Source: Cystobacter fuscus (GTDB lineage Bacteria > Myxococcota > Myxococcia > Myxococcales > Myxococcaceae). Taken from it: a DNA stretch of 64,000 bases. Of the stretch, positions 26,833 to 36,376 are shown one piece after another. The notes under the pieces are model-generated. The model did no database searches and had not been told where the DNA came from. It saw nothing but the letters and a program-made list of their open reading frames with translations. The stretch lies in NCBI RefSeq assembly GCF_002305875.1, contig NZ_CP022098.1, positions 2,294,001-2,358,000 on the forward strand, written 5' to 3'. Within the stretch, counting starts at the first letter, position 1; every line of letters begins with the position of its first letter. Made by a program: the position numbers and the translations under genes.

Positions 26833-26988
26833 TCAGCGGCCCGCGTCGGTGACGCGCTGGGTGCTGGACTCTGGCAACGCCATCATCATGCCGCAGGCCG
26901 GACAGGGAGTCGGGCGGGCATTCCTTTCCTTGGTGTTGTTCGCCATGTCGAGGAGCTGGGTGGCTTGCTCACGGAGGTTCTGATTCAT
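26833..26988 (-). CDS. Candidate RiPP precursor peptide (51 residues)
   Basis: The peptide begins MNQNLREQATQLLDMANNTK, a probable helical leader, and then carries a core-like PCPACGMMMALPESS with the only two cysteines (Cys29, Cys32). The ATG follows AGGAAAGGAAAAG. It sits 18 bp upstream of the MNIO gene and should be co-transcribed with it. MNIO enzymes act on cysteines of such short peptides, so oxidation at CPAC is the obvious guess. The alternative is a small zinc-knuckle protein, because CPxCG is also half of a zinc ribbon. No protease or exporter is adjacent. Confidence 0.75.
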   Translation of the reverse strand: MNQNLREQATQLLDMANNTKERNARPTPCPACGMMMALPESSTQRVTDAGR

Positions 26989-27185
26989 GGTTCTTTTCCT
27001 TTCCTGCTTGTGGGGGAGCCGGATGCGTGGCACCTGCCCGGCTCCTCGGGAAAGGTGGAGTCATTGCTGGCCGGATGTGCTGAAAAAGAGGCGAGCGTTC
27101 CGTCAGGCGGCAGGAGAGAAGCAGGGTCTCTTCATTGGCTTCCGGCTTTCCACCAAGCGCTCGGCGGGACTCCCGGCGCGAGGGT

Positions 27186-27210
27186 GAGGGAGGGCGAGGA
27201 CTCCTCCCTC
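27186..27210. terminator. Hairpin downstream of the immunity gene
   Basis: GAGGGAGG (27186-27193) pairs with CCTCCCTC (27203-27210) over a 9-nt loop. It lies 62 bp past the stop of the leftward immunity gene and before the RiPP operon, separating the two units. No T-run is present. The rest of the 284-bp gap (26989-27272) shows no gene. Confidence 0.4.
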
Positions 27211-27272
27211 CTCGGGCCCAGATGAAAATGGGTAAGGTCGAGGGAGCGGGGGATGGCGCACTGGGACGTGTG

Positions 27273-27980
27273 TCACGTTTGCCCGCGCGAGTCCGGAGGG
27301 GAACGCTGGTACTCCTCCACGTAGGTTTTCAGCAGCTCGGCGGCTCGGGAGTGCTCGCCTCCACACTCCATCAGCAATCCCTCTCCGTACCACGTCAACC
27401 CCTCCCGGAAGAGATCTGGACGGCGCCAGCCAAGCCAGCGCTCGAACTGGTGCCACTGTTCACCGGCCTCGGACTGGAGCGCTCCGGTCATGAATCCCTC
27501 GAGCAGGAGTTTCAGGTTGTCCAGGTCCGGCTGCCCATGGTCACTCACGGTGGCCAGGGACTCGGAGGGGGTCGAGCACCAGTGGACCACCGACTCGAGG
27601 ATGGTGTGGGGCTTCACTTGCGCACCTGGCGTTTCCTGGCTGACCGTGCGCTCTGCCGCGGGCAATGCCTGGTACTCCTCCACGTAGGCCCGCAGGCGCT
27701 CAGCGGCTCTGGCGTGTGTCTCGCCGCAGTCAAGCAAGAGCCCCTCTCCAAACCACGTCACTCCTTGCCTGAAGAGCCCTGGATGGCACTTGCCGAGCCA
27801 GAGTTCGAACTGACGCCATTCCTCATGAGACCGCTGCCGAGGGTCCGCGCACTCGAATCCCGCCAGGAGCAGGAGCAGGTTGTGAAGGTCTGGCTGCCCA
27901 CGGTCACGCGCCGTCAAGAGGAACATATATGGGCGGGAGCACCAGCGGAGCACTGCGTCGAGAATCGTGTGGGAAGACAT
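27273..27980 (-). CDS. Probable immunity protein with an internal tandem duplication
   Basis: The protein has 235 residues. It consists of two ~104-residue copies (about 4-107 and 125-228), each starting HTIL-x2-V-x2-WCS and ending in a (T/R)-x-YVEEYQ helix, with shared segments GQPDL-x-NL, W-x-QFE-x-WLG and EGLL-x-(D/E)CG. They are joined by a linker of about 17 residues. It has no signal peptide and no known domain. It begins 7 bp after the stop of a lipoprotein with a papain-like toxin domain, which is the standard position for the cognate immunity gene. The assignment rests on context. The duplication may let it bind two toxin surfaces or two toxin variants. Confidence 0.6.
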   Translation of the reverse strand: MSSHTILDAVLRWCSRPYMFLLTARDRGQPDLHNLLLLLAGFECADPRQRSHEEWRQFELWLGKCHPGLFRQGVTWFGEGLLLDCGETHARAAERLRAYVEEYQALPAAERTVSQETPGAQVKPHTILESVVHWCSTPSESLATVSDHGQPDLDNLKLLLEGFMTGALQSEAGEQWHQFERWLGWRRPDLFREGLTWYGEGLLMECGGEHSRAAELLKTYVEEYQRSPPDSRGQT

Positions 27981-27987
27981 TCAGCAC

Positions 27988-28623
27988 CTATTCCAATTCT
28001 CGGAAGAGGCTCGGAAACGAGGCATATTCCTTGGAGGCTATCTCTTGTCCCGTGTACGTGTGGATGCGGCGAAGGTATTCTGCCTCATCCATCCCTCCCG
28101 GTCCGGTGTATGCGTCAAAAACGCGCCCCTCGAACTTGACGGCAATGTGGACGCCGTTGTCGGCAAGCTGCTTCGCAACCCCAGTGCGAAGCTCGAACCC
28201 AAGGATGAGTCGTTTCTCCGTTGAGATGATCTTCAAGAAGTAGGGGCGACTTCCCATGAATTCACCCAGGCGGTGGAGTACTTGGAAACCACCACGCGCT
28301 ACGTCTCCACATTGCCCGGCGATCTGGTTCCCCTCATCGAAGAAGTGCGTCAGTCCGTTGATGATTGCCTGTTGTTGCGTGACGCTGGCACCTGTCAGGG
28401 CGGAGAGGTAGTACATCGCTGTTGCCATGTCCCCTCGCGCGAGCGCGGCGAACATGTTCGTGGCAGCGGCGTGGTAGCTGGAGCACACCAGCGTCGCCTT
28501 CGGCTCCTGAGGACAGTTCACCTCTCCGTTTCTTCGTGGGGATGGCGGTGTCGTCACGCAAGCGGTCAACAGGAACAAGACAGCCAGGGTGCAAGCCCAT
28601 GATGTCCTTTGCCTCGTTTTCAT
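27988..28623 (-). CDS. Lipoprotein with a papain-fold toxin-like domain (SitA-like candidate)
   Basis: The protein has 211 residues. A signal peptide with lipobox LTAC (Cys22) gives a lipoprotein. A helical middle (about 48-95) precedes a C-terminal papain-like core: Cys105 in GQCGDVARGG, His159 in GVHIAVKFEG, Asp170 in RVFDAYTG. This order and spacing fit Tox-PL-type polymorphic toxins, whose members deamidate or cleave target proteins. The next gene, 7 bp on, is a likely immunity protein. Myxobacterial SitA toxins are lipoproteins with variable C-terminal toxin domains, passed by TraAB outer-membrane exchange. The DNA here is visibly richer in A+T than its neighbours, suggesting transfer. 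A housekeeping cysteine peptidase is the alternative. Confidence 0.65.
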   Translation of the reverse strand: MKTRQRTSWACTLAVLFLLTACVTTPPSPRRNGEVNCPQEPKATLVCSSYHAAATNMFAALARGDMATAMYYLSALTGASVTQQQAIINGLTHFFDEGNQIAGQCGDVARGGFQVLHRLGEFMGSRPYFLKIISTEKRLILGFELRTGVAKQLADNGVHIAVKFEGRVFDAYTGPGGMDEAEYLRRIHTYTGQEIASKEYASFPSLFRELE

Positions 28624-28628
28624 GCTGT

Positions 28629-28719
28629 GGAACCTAGCGTAAATTAATCGACAAACTCAAATGGCCTTCGCATGGCAGCACAATGCCATGATATTGGAAG
28701 TTGAAGTGCGCTAGGTTCC
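28629..28719. repeat. Inverted repeat bracketing the toxin-antiporter gap
   Basis: GGAACCTAGCG (28629-28639) and its exact complement CGCTAGGTTCC (28709-28719) frame the intergenic DNA. They lie 5 bp upstream of the toxin start and 2 bp past the antiporter stop. Between them, CATGGCA-GCACAA-TGCCATG (28671-28690) forms a perfect 7-bp hairpin. The segment AAATTAATCGACAAACTC is strikingly AT-rich for this genome. It could be a terminator and promoter region, or a small palindromic insertion. Confidence 0.5.
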
Positions 28720-28721
28720 TG

Positions 28722-30806
28722 TCAAGCAGAGGCGGGCTGCTGCTCGGCCGGCGTGCTCCCGGAGAGCACCGCCCGGGCCGAGTCGATGGCCTCGTGCGTG
28801 CCGGCCAGCGCGAGCACGTCTCCCTCCCGCAACTGCTCGTCCGCGGTGGGCACGACGACCTTGTCCTCGCCGCGCCGGATGGCGAGCACCGTGGCGCCCG
28901 TCATTCCGCGCAGGTTGAGCTCGGCGAGCGTGCGCCCCACGGCGGCACTGCCGGACTCGAGCCGCACCGGCGTCGGCTCGCCGAGTCCGGGCAGGATGGC
29001 GTGCAGGGTGTCGAGGCTCTCGGCATGATGCGCCTGGGGTTTGCCCCGGGACTGGGACGCGAGCGCCTCGACGATGACCTGGGAGCCCGCGCGCACGTGC
29101 CCCTGGAGGTTGGTGGCGCTGCGCCAGAAGCCCATGCCGAGTACCGCGAGCAGGATCAGCAGCACCGCCGCGCCGAGGAATCTGGGCAGGAAGGGCTGGG
29201 TGATGGCGACGAGCGGCGCGCCCACGCCCAGCACGCTCGCCAACTGGAGCGTCACCACGAGCGCGCGCCGGGGGGCCGCGGCCCGGTCCAGACGGCCCGT
29301 CACGGAGGGGAAGGCCGTCTCCGCCAGCAGCGTGCCCAGCGAGCTCGCGAGCCGTACCACGCCCACGCAGAAGGGGGTGGCGAGCATGGCGGCCAGGAAG
29401 ATGACGAGCCAGCGCGCCACGGTGGCGCCCAGGCCGCTGCGCAGCTCCAGCGCCGCGCTCATGCGCCCGAGGAAGAGCGAGGTGCCGATGATGATGGCGG
29501 CGAGCAGGGCCGCGTCCAGGAGCATCAGGCGCACCTTGGAGCGGATCTTCGTGCCGGCGGTCTGGCGCGGCGGCGCGTTGCGCAGCTCCTCCACCCAACT
29601 GCCATAGAGCGCCGCGAAGGTCTGCAAGGGCTTGGGCAGCTTGCGGTCCACGTAGTTGGCCACCGGCCCCGAGGCCCGGATGAGGAAGGGCGTGGTGAGG
29701 GTGGTGATCGCCGACACGGCCACGGCCACCGGGTAGAGGAAGCTCCCCGTGGCGTTGAGCGACAGGCCCAGGCCCGCGATGATGAAGGAGAACTCGCCAA
29801 TCTGCGCCAGGCTCAGTCCCGACTGGATGGCCGTGCGCGTGCCGCTGCCCGTGAGGAACACCCCCAGCGCCACCCCCACCAGCTTGCCCAGGATGACCAC
29901 ACCCGTGAGCACCGCCACCGCCGCCCAGTTCTCGGCGATGAGCCCCGGATCGATGAGCATTCCCACCGACACGAAGAAGATGGCGGCGAACATGTCGCGT
30001 ACCGGCTGCACCAGGTGCTCGATCTCCTGCTCCTCTCCGGACTCGGCCACGAGCGAGCCCGCGAGGAACGCCCCGAGCGCCACCGAGTAGCCGAACGCCT
30101 GCGCGAGCAGGGCGATGGCGAAGCAGATGCCGATGCTCGCCACCAGCGTCGTCTCCGGGCGCTTGAGCCGGTGCACCGCGCGCACCGTGCGCGGAATGAC
30201 CATCAGCCCCACCACCACGAGCCCCACCAGGAAGAGCGCCAGGCGGCCCACGGTGAGGGTGAGCTGGCCCGCGGACAGTCCCGCGCCCGTGGAGATGGCC
30301 GTGAGGGTCGCCATGAGCAGGATGGCGATGAGATCCTCCACGATGAGGATGCCGACGACGATCTCCCGCAGCTTGCCTTTGATTCCCTGCTCGTCGAACG
30401 CCTTGGCGATGATGGTGGTGCTGGAGATGGCGATGATGGCGCCCGTGAAGATGCTCTCCCGGGACGTCCACCCGAAGGAGCGGCCCACCACGAACCCCAG
30501 CCAGATCATCAGGCTGCACTGGATGATGGCGGTGAGTCCCGCGGTGAATCCCACCTTGAGCAGCTTGCCCAGGCTGAACTCCAGCCCGAGCGAGAACATG
30601 AGCAGGATGACCCCCAACTCCGACAGCGTCTGGACGATGGTGGGGTCCGCCACGAGGGGGATGGGCACGTGGGGCCCCATGATGAGCCCCGCGATGATGT
30701 AGCCGAGCACCACGGGTTGCCGCAGCCGCTGGAAGATGACGGACGTCACCGCCGCGACGCACAACACCGTCGCCAGGGCCTTGAGGAAGTCGTGTGCATC
30801 GTGCAT
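28722..30806 (-). CDS. KefB-type monovalent cation:proton antiporter (CPA2) with TrkA-C domain
   Basis: The protein has 694 residues. About 12-13 membrane segments form the CPA2 exchanger domain, with LGYIIAGLIMGP, LGVILLMFSLGLEFS, IAISSTTIIAKAF and LGAFLAGSLVAES. A second hydrophobic block (about 425-560) and a C-terminal TrkA-C domain (SAAVGRTLAELNLRGMTGAT ... GDVLALAGTHEAI) follow. It should export K+ or Na+ in exchange for protons, gated by a ligand at the C-terminal domain. The TrkA-N nucleotide domain of classical KefB is not evident. The gene stands alone. Confidence 0.9.
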   Translation of the reverse strand: MHDAHDFLKALATVLCVAAVTSVIFQRLRQPVVLGYIIAGLIMGPHVPIPLVADPTIVQTLSELGVILLMFSLGLEFSLGKLLKVGFTAGLTAIIQCSLMIWLGFVVGRSFGWTSRESIFTGAIIAISSTTIIAKAFDEQGIKGKLREIVVGILIVEDLIAILLMATLTAISTGAGLSAGQLTLTVGRLALFLVGLVVVGLMVIPRTVRAVHRLKRPETTLVASIGICFAIALLAQAFGYSVALGAFLAGSLVAESGEEQEIEHLVQPVRDMFAAIFFVSVGMLIDPGLIAENWAAVAVLTGVVILGKLVGVALGVFLTGSGTRTAIQSGLSLAQIGEFSFIIAGLGLSLNATGSFLYPVAVAVSAITTLTTPFLIRASGPVANYVDRKLPKPLQTFAALYGSWVEELRNAPPRQTAGTKIRSKVRLMLLDAALLAAIIIGTSLFLGRMSAALELRSGLGATVARWLVIFLAAMLATPFCVGVVRLASSLGTLLAETAFPSVTGRLDRAAAPRRALVVTLQLASVLGVGAPLVAITQPFLPRFLGAAVLLILLAVLGMGFWRSATNLQGHVRAGSQVIVEALASQSRGKPQAHHAESLDTLHAILPGLGEPTPVRLESGSAAVGRTLAELNLRGMTGATVLAIRRGEDKVVVPTADEQLREGDVLALAGTHEAIDSARAVLSGSTPAEQQPASA

Positions 30807-30907
30807 CGCCAGGTCACCGCCAGAGAGGGAAGCCAGACAACGGGAATAACTCGAAGGGGGGACCGGTGCTCGTCCAAAGGACCGGCCCTCCCCCCGTCTT
30901 CAACAAC

Positions 30908-31069
30908 TCAGCCGAGCGCCTCGTAGGCGATGGCCGCGCCAATGATGAACAAGCAGGTCAGGACGGCCACGATGAGCCGGCCCGTCTGCCAGCGCTCGTA
31001 CTCGACGGGCGCCGGGGAAGGGGGTTGCGGAGTGGGGGTGGACGCAGAGGGGTTCTGTTCTTCGCGCAA
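30908..31069 (-). CDS. Small tail-anchored membrane protein (53 residues)
   Basis: A TTG start at 31069 preceded by GAGG opens a frame of a Ser/Thr/Pro-rich segment and one C-terminal membrane helix, LIVAVLTCLFIIGAAIAYEALG, here quoted in part. An upstream TAG limits the frame and no ATG is available. A short proline-rich, helix-ending protein of this kind is common in myxobacteria but has no known role. The hydrophobic tail argues against chance; the rare start codon lowers confidence. Confidence 0.4.
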   Translation of the reverse strand: MREEQNPSASTPTPQPPSPAPVEYERWQTGRLIVAVLTCLFIIGAAIAYEALG

Positions 31070-31140
31070 GGGGCTGCCTCGGGCGCGCCAGCACCGGCCG
31101 GCACGCCGGAAAGGGAAAATCTACCTCGGGGATCGCGACC

Positions 31141-31596
31141 TCACGCGAGCCGGGGGGGTCCTTGCGCGGGACAGTTCTCGATGAGCGGGCGATCCGCGAT
31201 GCGTCCATGGCGTCGTGTCGGCTCGCACGGGCGGTGCATCCGCGTGAGCGGCGTGACGTCCGTCTCCAGGCGCGGCGCGAGGCCATGCCGGGAATCGAAT
31301 CGCTTGTAGCCGGGGAGGGGTTTGACCGCGGGGCGGGGCAGCTCCAGGGCGCCGTGGAGCGGTGCTTCACGGTCTCCCACCAGCCGCTCGTGCTGGGGGC
31401 GCCGGGTCGCGGAGACCGAGGCGCTTCGCGCCGGTCGCGCGGTGCTGGCGGCTTCGTGGACCTCGCTCCGCCGCTGGACGCTGGACGAGGGCTCCCCGGC
31501 GAGGACGGCCAGGAGGAGGGCGCAGGCCGCGCCCCCCAGGACCATCCACCGGGCGAGTCCTTGTTCGCGCCGAGGTGAGCGGGGAGAGGTCTTCAT
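31141..31596 (-). CDS. Hypothetical protein with one N-terminal membrane segment
   Basis: The protein has 151 residues. A basic N-terminus is followed by WMVLGGAACALLLAVLAGEP, a signal anchor or signal peptide. The rest is rich in Arg, Pro and His, without recognisable domains. It may be a small exported protein. The Arg/Pro-rich composition is also what a non-coding frame of this genome would give, so the call rests on the signal segment and start codon. Confidence 0.4.
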   Translation of the reverse strand: MKTSPRSPRREQGLARWMVLGGAACALLLAVLAGEPSSSVQRRSEVHEAASTARPARSASVSATRRPQHERLVGDREAPLHGALELPRPAVKPLPGYKRFDSRHGLAPRLETDVTPLTRMHRPCEPTRRHGRIADRPLIENCPAQGPPRLA

Positions 31597-31661
31597 GAGC
31601 GGAGAGCTGACCCGTTCATCCCTACACCATCCGGAACGCGGCGGGCAAAGGTGCTCTTCAC

Positions 31662-31692
31662 GCGGGGCCGGTTCTCTCCCTCCCGGCCCCGC
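31662..31692. terminator. Strong hairpin after the second DUF4142 gene
   Basis: GCGGGGCCGG pairs perfectly with CCGGCCCCGC across an 11-nt loop, 20 bp past the stop of the leftward DUF4142 gene. A factor-independent or stabilising terminator is likely, although there is no T-run. Confidence 0.6.
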
Positions 31693-31711
31693 TCACCGCG
31701 TCGTGCCCGGC

Positions 31712-32464
31712 CTAGTTGCGCGTGCCGGAGCCCTTGGGGCCGATGGCGCCCGGGCCGGTGGTGCCCGGGCCGTTGGTGCCGCTCGGAATGCTGTTCGGAG
31801 TGCCAATGGTGCCAGCGGCGCCCGAGCCGCCCGTGTCGCCCGAGCCGCCCATGGCGGCGGGCTGCGGGCTCAGCTTGCCGAGCAGCGCATAGGCGTGCTG
31901 GCGGTGCTTGGCGACGCTCTGGGTCAGCTCGTCCAGGAGCGAGGTGAGCTCGGGGTTGGCACCCGCGGCCTGCTTGCCCGCCGCGAGCTTGCCGAGCGCG
32001 GCGTCATGGGCTCCGAGTTGCTCGGTCATGTAGCAGCCGTCGAAGGCCTCGCCCTTGAGCGACTGGAGCTTCTCCATCGAGGCCTTGTCGGCCGCCAGGG
32101 CCTTCTTCTCCACGTCGTTGATGGGCTTGGGCACGTCCGCCAGCTTCAGGTTCTGCGTCTTGGCGAGCGCCAGGATCTTCTCGTCGGCCGCCGTGTGCTC
32201 GGTGATCATCTGCTCGGCGAAAGACTTCACCTCGGGGCTCGACGCGTTCTGCTGGGCGAGTTTGGCCTGCTTGATCTCCGTCTGGTTGACGTAGTGCAGC
32301 CGCTCGAGCAGCGCCTTGGTGTCCGTGGGGACGACGAATCCCTTGTACTCAGCCGTGCCGGCCTTGGGGGCCGAGGCCTTGGTGGCCGGCTGCGCGAACG
32401 ACGTGCTTCCCATGGCCAGCGCTCCGGCGAGCATCACTCCCTGGATCATCCGCTTCATGTGCAT
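31712..32464 (-). CDS. DUF4142 family exported protein with Gly/Pro/Thr-rich tail
   Basis: The protein has 250 residues. The signal peptide ends MGSTSFAQ. The helical DUF4142 domain (about 45-190) includes LHYVNQTEIKQAKLAQQNAS and HTAADEKILALAKTQNL. The last ~45 residues are Gly, Ser, Thr and Pro, a flexible tail. Its role is unknown. It differs from the DUF4142 lipoprotein at 15874-16533 in lacking a lipobox. The ATG at 32464 follows AAAGGAAAC closely; the ATG two codons later gives better spacing and the same mature protein. It is divergent from glgX. Confidence 0.85.
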   Translation of the reverse strand: MHMKRMIQGVMLAGALAMGSTSFAQPATKASAPKAGTAEYKGFVVPTDTKALLERLHYVNQTEIKQAKLAQQNASSPEVKSFAEQMITEHTAADEKILALAKTQNLKLADVPKPINDVEKKALAADKASMEKLQSLKGEAFDGCYMTEQLGAHDAALGKLAAGKQAAGANPELTSLLDELTQSVAKHRQHAYALLGKLSPQPAAMGGSGDTGGSGAAGTIGTPNSIPSGTNGPGTTGPGAIGPKGSGTRN

Positions 32465-32680
32465 GTTTCCTTTCGTCGTGCGACCTGCGAGCCGCGCACA
32501 TTGGGGTTGCTGGAAGCTGGTGGCATGGAGCTGGAGCGGCAAGCGTGCGGTATCGCACGGCGAGGCTTCCAGATGATGGCTGGCGGACGCTTGCCTGGTT
32601 CAACCCAAGGCGAATGTGGCGGGTTCCAATCGTTTCACACATCTTCACTGATGAGTCTGTTCGAAAGGACGTTGAAGCGT

Positions 32681-34816
<2,136 letters not shown>

Positions 34817-34835
34817 AGGGCGTGCCGATGCCTCG

Positions 34836-34859
34836 CCCGCTCCCCCTCGGGTTTTTTTT
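34836..34859 (+). terminator. Intrinsic terminator of glgX
   Basis: CCCG (34836-34839) and CGGG (34848-34851) form a short stem, followed at once by eight T residues, 20 bp after the glgX stop. The stem is weak but the T-run is exceptional in this GC-rich window. The remaining 170 bp before the next gene show no coding features. Confidence 0.5.
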
Positions 34860-35029
34860 CCAGGGGGGGCGGAGGATTCTCTCCTGGGCTGCCCAGGAAC
34901 GCGGGTCCAGCGTAGACTGGTGGACATCGTGGTGAACCCACCGCATTCCAGCCGCCGTGATCCGGGAGGACAGCTCCGGGTCCATGCTCCTCCAACGAAC
35001 CTTCCGGGCCTCGGACAGGAGGCCTGGGC

Positions 35030-36331
35030 ATGAAGCCTCATTCGGAGGCGAGCCACCGCATCCTGGTGGTCGACGACAACCCCTCCATCCACCGGGACTT
35101 CCACCGCATCCTCGCGCACTCCACCTCGGGCCTCGACGCGTTGGACGCGATGGAGTCGCGGCTGTTCGGGGAGCAGGCTCCGGTGCCACGCTCCACGGAC
35201 GCCCCGTGCTTCGAGTTGGACTTCGCCTCGGAGGGGGAGGAGGGCGTGCGGTGCGTGCGCGACGCGGTGAGCGCGGGGCGCCCCTATGCGCTGGCCTTCG
35301 TGGACGTGCGCATGCCGCCGGGGCTGGATGGTGTGGAGACGACGCTGCGCATGTGGCGCGAGTCGTCGGATCTCCAGGTGGTGCTCTGCTCGGCCTACTC
35401 GGACTACTCGTGGGACGAGCTGGTGCGCAAGCTGGAGACGAGCGAGCGGCTGCTCATCCTGCGCAAGCCCTTCGACACCATCGAGGTGCGGCAGATGGCG
35501 CACGCGCTGTGTGAGAAGTGGGAGTTGTTGCGCGCGAGCCAGCAGCGGATGCAGGGGCTGTCGCTGGCGGTGGAGGAGCGCACGCGGGCGCTGGCGGAGG
35601 CCAATACCCGGCTGTTGCACGCGCAGAAGCTCGAGGCGCTGGGACGCATGTCGGCGGGACTGGCCCACGAGGTCAACAACCCCTTGAGCTTCATCCTGTC
35701 CAACCTGCGCCATGTCGTGCGGGGGCTCGAGTCGATTCCGTGGACGTCCGAGTCGACGGAGCTGCGCGAGGACTTGCGCGAGGCCAGCCGCGATGCGCTC
35801 CGGGGCGCCGAGCGCATCGCGCGCATCGTGCAGGACGTGCGCGTCTTCGCCCGGGTGGACGAGCCGCCGCGCGAGCGCGTGGACGTGCGCGAGGTGCTGG
35901 AGGGCGCCGTGCACATGGCGGCGGAGGTGCTCGGGCCGCAGCTGCGGGTGGTGCGCGCCTTCCATGAGGTGCCTCCCGTGCTGGGCAGCGAGCATGGCCT
36001 GAGCCAGGTGTTCATCAACCTGCTCGTCAACGCGGCCCACGCCCTGCGCGGCCGCACCCAGCCCTTCCTGCGCCTGGGCGTCCTGCGGCGGGCGGATGGC
36101 CGCGTCGTCGTGGAGGTCGAGGACAACGGGTGTGGCATCGCCCCGGAGAACCTGGGGCGGCTCTTCGAGCCCTTCTTCACGACGAAGCCCGCGGGCATGG
36201 GCACCGGCCTGGGCCTGTCCATCTGCCATGGCATCGTGACCCGTTTGGGAGGTGACATCTCGGTGGAAAGCACCCCGGGACAGGGGACGACCTTTCGTGT
36301 GATGCTGCCCGCCGCTCCCCAGGAGGGATGA
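35030..36331 (+). CDS. Hybrid receiver-histidine kinase, soluble
   Basis: The protein has 433 residues. The N-terminal receiver domain has the acidic pair LVVDDN, phosphoacceptor Asp in LAFVDVRMPPG and Lys in LRKPF. A coiled coil follows (about 160-200). The kinase core has H-box GRMSAGLAHEVNNPLSFIL, N-box VFINLLVNAAHAL and G-boxes VEDNGCGIAPEN and GTGLGLSICHGIV. The receiver-first order suggests the receiver controls kinase output. It lies 45 bp upstream of a second sensor kinase on the same strand, so both may belong to one phosphorelay. Confidence 0.93.
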   Translation: MKPHSEASHRILVVDDNPSIHRDFHRILAHSTSGLDALDAMESRLFGEQAPVPRSTDAPCFELDFASEGEEGVRCVRDAVSAGRPYALAFVDVRMPPGLDGVETTLRMWRESSDLQVVLCSAYSDYSWDELVRKLETSERLLILRKPFDTIEVRQMAHALCEKWELLRASQQRMQGLSLAVEERTRALAEANTRLLHAQKLEALGRMSAGLAHEVNNPLSFILSNLRHVVRGLESIPWTSESTELREDLREASRDALRGAERIARIVQDVRVFARVDEPPRERVDVREVLEGAVHMAAEVLGPQLRVVRAFHEVPPVLGSEHGLSQVFINLLVNAAHALRGRTQPFLRLGVLRRADGRVVVEVEDNGCGIAPENLGRLFEPFFTTKPAGMGTGLGLSICHGIVTRLGGDISVESTPGQGTTFRVMLPAAPQEG

Positions 36332-36376
36332 ATCGTTCCAGCCCGGAGCGTGCTCCTCGGGAAGGCGAGGTGGCTC

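Noticed and set aside
25642-26988. A methanobactin operon
   Set aside because: The enzyme family matches, but the peptide lacks a methanobactin core, and no MbnC-like partner, TonB receptor or exporter is adjacent.
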